DNA of 25,774 bases from Gammaproteobacteria bacterium (GTDB lineage: Bacteria > Pseudomonadota > Gammaproteobacteria > Arenicellales > DRJH01). The DNA is taken from contig DRJH01000138.1 of assembly GCA_011052285.1 (NCBI GenBank), positions 1-25,774 of the forward strand, given 5' to 3'. The notes under the pieces are model-generated. The model saw only the letters and a list, made by a program, of their open reading frames with translations. It ran no database searches and had not been told where the DNA came from. A program made the translations under genes and the position numbers. Below, in pieces: positions 16,957 to 24,220 of the stretch (its first letter is position 1; each line of letters opens with the position of its first letter).

Positions 16957-18123
16957 TCAGGCACTCTTGAACTTGTTCACAAACTCGGTACGAACGTCCA
17001 TATACCAAGGTGCCTCAGCCGGCCACGGATTCAAATTGGCCAGTGATTTACCCGGATAAGCATCAGCGAAGTTCTTTTTGTAAGCAGCGCTGGCAAACTT
17101 ATCGGCACCCAGTACGGGTGAGTTGTAACCGTGAGAATTGATCGCCTTGCCGGCATTTTTTGCCTCATAGGCAAATTTGATGAACGCATAGACCTGATCG
17201 GTGTTCTTCATACCAATCGGTAGAGCCATACCATCCACCCAGGCCATGGAACCTTCCTTCGGTGCCTGATACATCACCGGATCGCCAGCAGTCTTTAAGG
17301 ACATAGGTGGACCATCCCAGGTTTGACCTACGATCACGCCTTCGTTGAGGAGACCGTTTTTCTGGGTATCTGCATCATTCCAGAATAACTTGATATTTTT
17401 CTTGCGAGCGACCACCCATTCCGTGATCAACGACCAGATCGGTCGCATTTTCTCTTCCGATTCATATGCCTTCCAGACAGCACCCGGATTCAGTGCTCCA
17501 ATGGTCTCCATATACAGGCCAGCTCCGAGCATCATCGAATGTGGACGACCCATGGTCTTGCCGGCATTGGCTTCCTTCCAAACATCCCCGTAACTCGGCG
17601 CGTCCCCTTCCGGTGTCCATTTGTCCGTGCGCCAGGCAATACCTTCCGTACCCCAGATATGGGGAATCCAATGTGGGCCTTTACCCTTAAAGTTCCAGCC
17701 GGTCCGGCCGATTTTTGCCATAGCAGGGTTGACCTTGTCGATGGGAACACGCTTCATGTCATAGGGCTGGATCAATTCCAGTGGCTCCCAAACCAGATTT
17801 TTATTATTGGTTGGGGAAATAATGTCAAAACCCTGGCCTTTGGTGGCCTTCATTTTATTGACAATTTCTTCGTTTGAACCAATACCAGTGTAGTTGATCG
17901 TAATACCGGTCGCTTTTTTGAAATCCGCGATAAACTCTTTGGGCAGATAATCAGACCACATCAGAATATTGACTTCACCCGAAGACGAAAAGGCATCCTT
18001 GACAATCCAGGGCCCTGTTGCGGCAACCATACCTGCGGTAACTGCACCCTTGATAACACTGCGGCGACTGATATCGTTCGTCGTTGATGCAGCTGATTTT
18101 GAACCTACTTCAGTTTCACTCAT
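16957..18123 (-). CDS. PotD/PotF-type periplasmic substrate-binding protein with Tat signal
   Basis: A 388-aa extracellular solute-binding protein of the polyamine type. The N-terminus has a twin-arginine signal (S19-RRSVIKG then a hydrophobic GAVTAGMVAATG run), so it is predicted to be exported folded by Tat. From memory of PotF, the ligand-site residues WSxY (MWSDY), an aspartate after VGQTWD, and the aspartate in AWVDGMALP are present. The second acidic residue expected to hold the far amine (PotF Glu185 region) is not obvious in LGAGLYMETIG. That would fit a ligand with a single amino group, but this is an inference. AGGAGG lies 8 nt before ATG 18123. It heads the potD-potA-potB-potC-like operon on the - strand and probably feeds the aminotransferase encoded at 9982. 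Confidence 0.88.
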   Translation of the reverse strand: MSETEVGSKSAASTTNDISRRSVIKGAVTAGMVAATGPWIVKDAFSSSGEVNILMWSDYLPKEFIADFKKATGITINYTGIGSNEEIVNKMKATKGQGFDIISPTNNKNLVWEPLELIQPYDMKRVPIDKVNPAMAKIGRTGWNFKGKGPHWIPHIWGTEGIAWRTDKWTPEGDAPSYGDVWKEANAGKTMGRPHSMMLGAGLYMETIGALNPGAVWKAYESEEKMRPIWSLITEWVVARKKNIKLFWNDADTQKNGLLNEGVIVGQTWDGPPMSLKTAGDPVMYQAPKEGSMAWVDGMALPIGMKNTDQVYAFIKFAYEAKNAGKAINSHGYNSPVLGADKFASAAYKKNFADAYPGKSLANLNPWPAEAPWYMDVRTEFVNKFKSA

Positions 18124-18235
18124 AATATAAACCTCCTGAGGTTGGTGAGATACGGCCCCCTCCTGAAGAACGGGCCTGCTTGCTTCCTGACACTGGCGTG
18201 TGCCATATCGAAATAGTCACAACGTCCGAGCCTGT

Positions 18236-18265
18236 AGTATGAAATGGATCACCTTGGTGGGTCAA
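18236..18265 (-). promoter_or_regulatory. Candidate sigma70 promoter for the importer operon
   Basis: On the - strand TTGACC (18265-18260) is followed after 18 nt by CATACT (18241-18236), giving a leader of about 105 nt to the ATG. GGTGG-GTCAA-CCACC (18256-18270) overlaps the -35, and GCACCGA-TTT-TCGGTGC (18275-18291), a 7-bp inverted repeat, lies just upstream. Both are operator candidates. The call rests on sequence inspection only. Confidence 0.4.
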
Positions 18266-18427
18266 CCACCGACAGCACCGATTTTCGGTGCCTATGATAC
18301 TCCCAAATGTGACGCTGCGATGACACACCGCAGAGATCGCCAGACCATGAAACTGCCAGAGGACATGGGGAGGCCGCTTTATAGCTCCTGAAAAACGGGC
18401 ACTTCCACCATCCCCGGCTGTGGTCGT

Positions 18428-18562
18428 GAAGGCAAGCTGATTTGAGATAATTTTTTTCATAGTGAGGCGAATACTTACTGAATTTAACGAGAATCAAGAG
18501 TGAATCTGAGTGCAGCCAGCTTTTCCGCTGTAGGCTCGCTGTTCTCGAAAGACCTTCCAGGA
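18428..18562. repeat. Degenerate copy of the inverted-repeat element (copy 3)
   Basis: Aligned by eye to copy 2 it shares TTTGAGA near the start, TGAGGCGAATACT and TTTAACGAGAATCA in the core, and a decayed right end (GTAGGCTCGCTGTTCTCGAAAGACCTTCCAGGAG region, which matches the copy 2 right end in layout). The left terminal repeat is too decayed to place exactly; it may begin upstream of 18428. It fills part of the 534-nt gap between clpA and the binding protein gene. The rest of that gap holds the candidate promoter at 18236-18265 and otherwise nothing recognisable. Confidence 0.65.
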
Positions 18563-18612
18563 GTCTGTCCGAAAATAGAGAACCTACAGCACCCATTCTC
18601 GGACAGACTCCT
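18559..18612. repeat. Short, internally deleted copy of the inverted-repeat element
   Basis: AGGAGTCTGTCCGAAAAT at 18559-18576 and ATTCTCGGACAGACTCCT at 18595-18612 form an 18-bp inverted repeat with one mismatch and an 18-nt loop. The left 30 bases (through AGAACCTAC) match the same end of copy 2 and of the copy at 25718, so this is an end pair with the interior deleted. It directly abuts copy 3. It lies 45 nt beyond the clpA stop and could fold in either transcript; no U-run follows. Confidence 0.8.
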
Positions 18613-18657
18613 AGTTCAACCTGTAATGGAAGTATGAGGTAGATCCAGATCAGGTAA

Positions 18658-20955
18658 TTATCTAGATCCAGATTGGCTTTTAAACCGTTTTTTTGTACCA
18701 GACTCCTCTATGCTGAACACCAGATCGTCTTCTTGAACCGTAACCGTAACACGTCCACCCTTGACCAACCGACCGAATAACAATTCATCGGCCATCGCCC
18801 GCTTCAGGCGATTTTGAATCAACCGCTCCATAGGCCTGGCCCCCATGGTGACATCATGACCTCTTTTCGACAACCATTCTCTAGCCGCATCATCCACAGC
18901 AAGATAGACATGTTTTTCTGCAAGTTGCTGCTCAAATTGCATTAGGAACTTGTCCACCACATGCAAGACGGTGGCGTGATCAAGAGGCTGGAAGTGAACC
19001 ACCGCATCCAGACGATTACGAAATTCCGGGGTAAATGCCTTGCGGATCGCTTCACTGTCGTCATGACTGTGGTCTTGCTCTATAAAGCCGACCGAACTGC
19101 GAGAGATCTCAGCAGCGCCAGCATTGGACGTCATAATCAGGATGATATTGCGAAAATCCGCAGTACGACCATTATTATCGGTCAATTTGCCATAATCCAT
19201 TACCTGCAACAATAGATTAAACACGTCCGGGTGGGCCTTCTCGATTTCATCGAGCAGCAACACGGCATGGGGATGCTTGGTAATAGCATCGGTCAGCAAG
19301 CCTCCCTGATCGAAACCAACATAACCTGGTGGCGCACCAATCAGTCGCGATACGGCGTGCCGTTCCATATATTCAGACATATCAAAACGGATCAACTCAA
19401 TACCCAGGGTAAACGCCAACTGTCGGCTCACCTCGGTCTTACCCACACCTGTGGGCCCGGAAAACAACAAGGATGCGATCGGCTTGTCCGGATTACCCAG
19501 TCCGGAACGAGACATCTTTATTGCAGAGGAGAGTGCGATGATGGCTTCATCCTGTCCAAAGACCATACGTTTGAGTGAGATTTCGAGGCTTTTGAGGGCA
19601 CTGATATCAGAGTTTGAGACATTTCGCTCCGGAATTCTCACCATACGCGCCACGATACGCTCGATTTCCCGAACACCGACCTTGCGCTGTTGCGCGGAAC
19701 TGGCATGGAGTCGGGCATGCGCACCCGCCTCATCGATGACATCGATAGCCTTGTCAGGAAGAAACCGATCACTGATATATTTATCTGCCAGCTCTACCGC
19801 GGCACGCAGTGCCGGGCGTGTATAGCGAATATTATGGTGATCCTCAAAACGTGTGCGCAGACCCTCCAAAATCTTCACAGTTTCACCGACTTCAGGCTCT
19901 TCAACATCGATTTTCTGAAATCTTCGCGATAGCGCCCGATCCTTTTCAAAAATATTTCGATATTCCTTATAGGTTGTAGAACCAATACATTTAATGCCAC
20001 CAGACGCCAATAGCGGCTTGAGCAGATTGGAAGCATCCATGGCCCCCCCGGAGATCGCTCCGGCACCGATCAGGGTGTGAATCTCATCAATGAACAGCAC
20101 CGCATGGGGCTTTTCCTGCAGCTCACTCAATAGAGATTTAAGACGCTGTTCAAAATCACCCCGGTATTTGGTTCCCGCCAGTAAAGCCCCCATATCCAGG
20201 GCATAAATAACCGTTTCGGCCAATGGCTCCGGCACCTTGCCTTCCTCAATGTACAGTGCCAGACCCTCGGCTATAGCGGTCTTGCCAACACCCGCTTCAC
20301 CGACAAATAGCGGATTGTTTTTGCGTCGCCTGCAGAGAATCTGCTGGGTGCGTTCCAGCTCTTGTTCCCGACCGATCAAAGGATCAATACGGCCAGCACC
20401 TGCCTGTTCCATCAGGTTGGTCGAATAGCTTTCCAGGGCTGTGGGTTTGCGCTTCGACGTTCGCGAATCTTCACCCTCTGCTTCGTTATCCGACGGTGCG
20501 GGTAACTCACCACCTTCAGCCCCCACTTTCGAAACCCCATGTGCTAGAAAGTTAACGATGTCAAATCGACTGACATCTTGTTCTTCGAGAAAAAAAACCG
20601 CAAAGGATTCTTTCTCACGAAAAATAGACACCAGAATATTGGCCCCGGTGACTTCCCGACGACCCGAGTTCTGTACATGCTGTATCGCATATTGCAGTAC
20701 CCGTTGAAAACCATTTGCCGGCTGAGTATCCTGCTTCTGATCCGGCGGCAAAACCGGAACGTGCTGACCAAGAAAGTCATTCAAACGATTCCGCAACAAC
20801 GCCGTATCTCCACCACAGGCGTGCAGGATTCGTAATGCCACCGGATTATCCAACAGCGCAAACAACAGATGCTCCACGGTGATAAATTCGTGGCGCTCCT
20901 GCCGTGCCAGACGAATCGCCTGGTTTAACGTTTGTTCAAGATCCTGTGACAGCAC
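18658..20955 (-). CDS. clpA: ATP-dependent Clp protease ATP-binding subunit ClpA
   Basis: ClpA is the AAA+ unfoldase that feeds substrates to ClpP. The product is 765 aa (E. coli 758). A Clp N-domain (about 1-145; MLSQDLEQTLNQAIRLARQ start) is followed by a linker, AAA+ module D1 with Walker A GEAGVGKT (219-226) and Walker B LFIDE (287-291), and D2 with GPTGVGKT (500-507) and LLLDEIEKAH. The ClpP-docking tripeptide appears as VGF in the loop RSSVGFIEQD. The D2-small/C-terminal domain ends with a basic tail. The GTG start directly follows the clpS TAA with no gap, so translation must be coupled. clpP is not in the window. Confidence 0.96.
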   Translation of the reverse strand: MLSQDLEQTLNQAIRLARQERHEFITVEHLLFALLDNPVALRILHACGGDTALLRNRLNDFLGQHVPVLPPDQKQDTQPANGFQRVLQYAIQHVQNSGRREVTGANILVSIFREKESFAVFFLEEQDVSRFDIVNFLAHGVSKVGAEGGELPAPSDNEAEGEDSRTSKRKPTALESYSTNLMEQAGAGRIDPLIGREQELERTQQILCRRRKNNPLFVGEAGVGKTAIAEGLALYIEEGKVPEPLAETVIYALDMGALLAGTKYRGDFEQRLKSLLSELQEKPHAVLFIDEIHTLIGAGAISGGAMDASNLLKPLLASGGIKCIGSTTYKEYRNIFEKDRALSRRFQKIDVEEPEVGETVKILEGLRTRFEDHHNIRYTRPALRAAVELADKYISDRFLPDKAIDVIDEAGAHARLHASSAQQRKVGVREIERIVARMVRIPERNVSNSDISALKSLEISLKRMVFGQDEAIIALSSAIKMSRSGLGNPDKPIASLLFSGPTGVGKTEVSRQLAFTLGIELIRFDMSEYMERHAVSRLIGAPPGYVGFDQGGLLTDAITKHPHAVLLLDEIEKAHPDVFNLLLQVMDYGKLTDNNGRTADFRNIILIMTSNAGAAEISRSSVGFIEQDHSHDDSEAIRKAFTPEFRNRLDAVVHFQPLDHATVLHVVDKFLMQFEQQLAEKHVYLAVDDAAREWLSKRGHDVTMGARPMERLIQNRLKRAMADELLFGRLVKGGRVTVTVQEDDLVFSIEESGTKKRFKSQSGSR

Positions 20956-21282
20956 TTATTCGGGCTCCAGTATGGATTTTAGTGGATGCTTTTGTTCGCC
21001 AGCCAGATCCTGCACTTGCTTGACTTTCATTTCTGCAATCTCCAGCGGATAAACACCGCAAACGGCCTGCCCACTGTTGTGCACGGACAACATGAGCTGC
21101 ACCGCCTCATCATAGCCTTTGAAAAAGACCTGCTGCAAGACATCAACGACAAATTCCATGGGGGTGTAATCATCATTTAACAACAACACCATGTACAGCG
21201 TCGGCTTCTGCAAAGCCGGCTTCGCTTCCTGTACCGCCTGTTCGTGATGCTGTGTTACCTGCCTGTCCTTACTCAACCTCAT
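20956..21282 (-). CDS. clpS: ATP-dependent Clp protease adaptor ClpS
   Basis: ClpS binds N-degron substrates and delivers them to ClpA. The product is 108 aa (E. coli 106). A flexible N-terminal tail of about 30 residues precedes the core motif NDDYTPMEFVV (substrate pocket), then VFFKGYDEAVQLMLSVHNSGQAVCGVYPLEIAEMK, which carries the conserved H and the G-x-A-x-C-G-x-Y-x2-E-x-AE-x-K pattern for ClpA binding. GAGGG lies close before ATG 21282. It is directly followed by clpA. Its upstream region is occupied by a MITE-like element beginning 27 nt before the start codon, so its promoter must lie in or across that element. Confidence 0.95.
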   Translation of the reverse strand: MRLSKDRQVTQHHEQAVQEAKPALQKPTLYMVLLLNDDYTPMEFVVDVLQQVFFKGYDEAVQLMLSVHNSGQAVCGVYPLEIAEMKVKQVQDLAGEQKHPLKSILEPE

Positions 21283-21308
21283 ACCCTCTTATCCTGAAAC
21301 ATTAGCCC

Positions 21309-21476
21309 ATGGAGCCTCTCGCAAAACCCGTGAGCTGTGATCTGCTTCCCCACTTCGGCCCATTATCCGTGCTGAAATTTCGCTCCATGGAACCACCATA
21401 TAGTTCATCCCATCCCACAAGTGGACTCAAAGTGGCATTGCGGATCATCCGCCCGGAGTTTTGCAAGAGGCTCCAT
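21309..21476. mobile_element. Second MITE-like element, GGAGCCTCTYGCAAAAC ends
   Basis: The left end GGAGCCTCTCGCAAAAC (21311-21327) and the right end, in reverse complement GGAGCCTCTTGCAAAAC (21474-21458), differ at one base. With flanking AT/AT the inverted repeat is 19 bp and the element about 168 bp. The interior has no meaningful reading frame. The ends resemble those of some IS5-group insertion sequences from memory, so this is probably a non-autonomous derivative. It is unrelated to the AGGAGGCTGTCC family. It lies in the 273-nt gap between clpS and the Sel1 gene; the rest of the gap shows nothing else. Confidence 0.8.
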
Positions 21477-21555
21477 AAAAAGCAACTATCCAGATCCGGG
21501 TGAATGCCCAATCATACAACAGAATAATAGCAGTTCTCACCAGAAGCTGATTTGC

Positions 21556-23709
21556 TTATTGTGCAGTAACCAGTAGTGATCTGGACTGCAACTGCGCTTT
21601 GGCCAATTGTTCTCGAGATAAAGAAGCCCGGATTTTTTCACGCGCTTTAAAGGCGAGTGCATCTCCTCTGGCCGCTGCAAGATTGAACCACATATAGGCT
21701 TTCACCGGATCCTTACGCACACCCTTGCCCTGTTGCAGCAACAAACCCAACTGTCGCTGCGCTGCGGTATCCCCACGTTCAGCCTGCAGGCGATAACTAC
21801 TAATGGCCTTTTTGTACCAACGACCGGCCTTTTTTGGGTCTTTTTTACCGATCATCCCCTGGGCGTAAATTCGCGCCAATTTCTCCATGGCGTCCGGCGA
21901 ATCACGATCAGCAGCGGCCCGATATTTCTGCGCAGCCAAGGCAAACCACTTCTTGCCTGATCGTTGGAGAATTGTGGTTTTTAACTTACTGGCTTGCCGC
22001 CCGAGATAATAATAGGCATCGCCATAGCCCATTTGACCACTCTCCTCCATCAACTGCAATGCCGCTTGATGTTGTTCTGTTGTCGCATCTACCCCTAAAT
22101 CCAGTAGAGCCAAAAAATATCCAGCCTTTGCGATCTTGTTCTGCATGGCTTTTTGTAACCATGAGCGTGCTGATCGTTTGTCATACCGTAATGTTCCTTC
22201 ACGCAATAGACTAAGACCGAGTCGCAATTGTGCAGGCCCATACCCGGAATCCGCCGACTTGGTTAACCAGTTAGCGGCTTGTTTCCGGTTTTGCTCCTCG
22301 CCCACTCCATCACGGTACAATCGGGAGAGCAACAACTGGGCCGGGGCGTGACCCTGTAATGCGGCACGTTTAGCCCAGACTGCGGCACGTATTGGATTTT
22401 TCACCAAACCACGGCCTTGCAGGTACAACTGAGCAACCTGATACTGGGCCGCGGCCACCTCTTTCTTGGCTGCCTTGACAAACCAGGACAGGGCAGCCAA
22501 ATTATTTTTTGGCGTACCGATCCCTCGCAAATAAATCAGCCCGGCCGCATATTGCCCCTCGCTACTTCCCGATTCACCGGCTTTTTTGTACCAGTCCAAT
22601 GATTGAGTGAGATTTTTGGCCATACCTTTACCCAACGCCGCAAACACCGCCATCTTCAATTGAGCTTTGACCGACCCTCCTGTAGCCGACTTGCGATACC
22701 ATTGAGCCGCGCGAACAATGTCTTTTTTTACCCCACGCCCCTGCTCAAATAGCGTCGCAAGTACATATTGTGCCGGAGCATAATTTAGCCCGGCTGATTT
22801 TTGTAACCACTGCACAGCAACCTTCGCATCAGGAACCACACCACGACCTTGCAGATACATCATTCCCAGGTCATATTGGGCTTCCGTATCCTCCTGCTGT
22901 GCTGACTTGCGATACCAATACAGCGCTTTGCTAACATTCTTTTTTATTCCTTTGCCTCGTTGATATAAAACGGCAAGATTGAACTCGGCATCACGGTCAC
23001 CAGCCTTGGCGGCATATTGTAACCAGCGCAAACCCTGATAAGGGTCTCTATCTGTTCCTATCCCGTCCAGATACATGGTGGAAACATCATAGGCCGCCCG
23101 ACTGTGTCCACCTTTGGCAGCAGTCACCATCCAGCGAAATGCCAACTTCAGATCTTTGGGTAAACCTTCATTACCCGCAAAAAATTTTTTCGCAATACGA
23201 TACTGCGCTTCGGTATTTTTCTGAAATGCTGCTTTGCGATACCACTCCGCCGCTACCTTACCATTCTTGGTGACACCGCGCCCCTGATCCAATGCTTCAG
23301 CATACGCCATCTGACCTTCTACCAAGCCACCATCCGCTGCCTTCCGGTACAGCTTGGTTGATTTTTTTAGGTTTTGTTCAACACCTTGTCCCTTCCGATA
23401 GCGATCTGCTAGACGCATGGCTGCCAATAAACTACCTTGCTCCACAGCCCGCGCATACCAATCTACAGCAGCTTGGTAATCCTGCAGCACACCACGACCC
23501 TGCATGTACATATCGCCTAGATAGACTTCGGCCAGGGAATCACCTGATTGTGCAGCATTGATAAAATAATCTCTAGCCTTAACAAATTGTTGCTGTCGCA
23601 GTGCCTGTACACCGTCATAGACACCCGCCGAAACAGGCCCTGCTGACAGCAAGATCTGAATCAGTATTGTTCCATATAAAAAACAGGTTGAACGGATTAT
23701 CTTCAGCAC
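21556..23709 (-). CDS. Secreted Sel1-repeat (TPR-like) protein
   Basis: About 717 aa (from GTG 23709), almost entirely Sel1-like repeats: I count about 17 units of the type A-x3-LG-x-MY-x2-G-x-GV-x2-D-x2-A-x2-WY-x-KAA-x2-G. Repeats 13-16 are the most divergent, and one near residues 590-630 has an insertion. The N-terminus from GTG 23709 (KIIRSTCFLYGTILIQILLSAGPVSA-G) is a good signal peptide, so it should be periplasmic or secreted. An upstream in-frame GTG at 23760 would add 17 residues and spoil it. Sel1 proteins scaffold protein-protein interactions, in signalling, envelope stress or host interaction. No partner is evident here; function unknown. Confidence 0.88.
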   Translation of the reverse strand: MLKIIRSTCFLYGTILIQILLSAGPVSAGVYDGVQALRQQQFVKARDYFINAAQSGDSLAEVYLGDMYMQGRGVLQDYQAAVDWYARAVEQGSLLAAMRLADRYRKGQGVEQNLKKSTKLYRKAADGGLVEGQMAYAEALDQGRGVTKNGKVAAEWYRKAAFQKNTEAQYRIAKKFFAGNEGLPKDLKLAFRWMVTAAKGGHSRAAYDVSTMYLDGIGTDRDPYQGLRWLQYAAKAGDRDAEFNLAVLYQRGKGIKKNVSKALYWYRKSAQQEDTEAQYDLGMMYLQGRGVVPDAKVAVQWLQKSAGLNYAPAQYVLATLFEQGRGVKKDIVRAAQWYRKSATGGSVKAQLKMAVFAALGKGMAKNLTQSLDWYKKAGESGSSEGQYAAGLIYLRGIGTPKNNLAALSWFVKAAKKEVAAAQYQVAQLYLQGRGLVKNPIRAAVWAKRAALQGHAPAQLLLSRLYRDGVGEEQNRKQAANWLTKSADSGYGPAQLRLGLSLLREGTLRYDKRSARSWLQKAMQNKIAKAGYFLALLDLGVDATTEQHQAALQLMEESGQMGYGDAYYYLGRQASKLKTTILQRSGKKWFALAAQKYRAAADRDSPDAMEKLARIYAQGMIGKKDPKKAGRWYKKAISSYRLQAERGDTAAQRQLGLLLQQGKGVRKDPVKAYMWFNLAAARGDALAFKAREKIRASLSREQLAKAQLQSRSLLVTAQ

Positions 23710-23795
23710 TTCTCGCCCCCAGCAAGCAAGTTGACATCGTATACGATCGCATAAAAGCACCGCAAATAGTATGTCGGCAACATTGAAGCGAGCTT

Positions 23796-23822
23796 TAGGA
23801 GCAATCCGAAGACAGCCTCCTA
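23796..23822. repeat. Collapsed copy of the AGGAGGCTGTCCGAGAATAG family
   Basis: TAGGAG at 23796 and CTCCTA at 23817-23822 bracket a short stretch with TCCGAAGACAGC. The right half (GACAGCCTCCTA) is an exact family end; the left half is decayed. It separates the Sel1 gene from the small membrane protein gene. On the - strand its terminal TAG is the stop codon of that membrane protein. Confidence 0.6.
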
Positions 23823-24089
23823 GCTTACGGTCTTGGTATGACCGGCAAAGAAGTTATAGATCGGCACCCAAATCAGCGCAAAATACCAGCCGTAACTCCA
23901 TGATTCAACTAGCCCCAGAATGAAGCTCCGCCAGCTCAGCCACTCAAAACCCGGCAATAGGATTCTCCAGGAGGGATACATCACATACTCCGGCAACAAT
24001 AAACCCCACAATACACAGAGGATAAATGCAACCGCCAGAAACAGACTGGTCGCGTGACCAACAGCCGTCAGTGAAATACCGGTTTTCAT
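23820..24089 (-). CDS. Small membrane protein, DUF5676-like
   Basis: An 89-aa protein with two hydrophobic segments (about residues 12-32, containing CVLWGLLLPE, and 62-82, containing YGWYFALIWVPIYNFF) joined by a Trp-rich loop (PGFEWLSWRSFILGLVESW). This pattern resembles the small membrane family annotated DUF5676; function unknown. AAAGGGGG lies about 6 nt before ATG 24089. It is followed by the Sel1 gene and preceded by cfa on the same strand, with a 131-nt gap upstream (24090-24220) in which I see no clear promoter or hairpin. Its last codon AGC is followed by a TAG lying in the repeat end at 23822. Confidence 0.75.
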   Translation of the reverse strand: MKTGISLTAVGHATSLFLAVAFILCVLWGLLLPEYVMYPSWRILLPGFEWLSWRSFILGLVESWSYGWYFALIWVPIYNFFAGHTKTVS

Positions 24090-24220
24090 GGTACACCCCC
24101 TTTAATTTTCCGTTGATGAAATAGAATACTCGCCGGCATCTACCCCAAGCCAGCCGAAAACGATACTGCGGTGGATGCGGCTACACTTACCGTATCTCCT
24201 GCTATAGTGCGGATTCGCCA

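Noticed and set aside
9982..18123. Complete taurine dissimilation locus
   Set aside because: No sulfoacetaldehyde acetyltransferase, TauABC or sulfite exporter gene is visible, so only the aminotransferase, regulator and an importer of another class can be claimed.
21302..21511. Reading frame across the MITE-like element (minus strand) as a transposase remnant
   Set aside because: The frame spans both element ends into flanking DNA and shows no DDE or other transposase motif.
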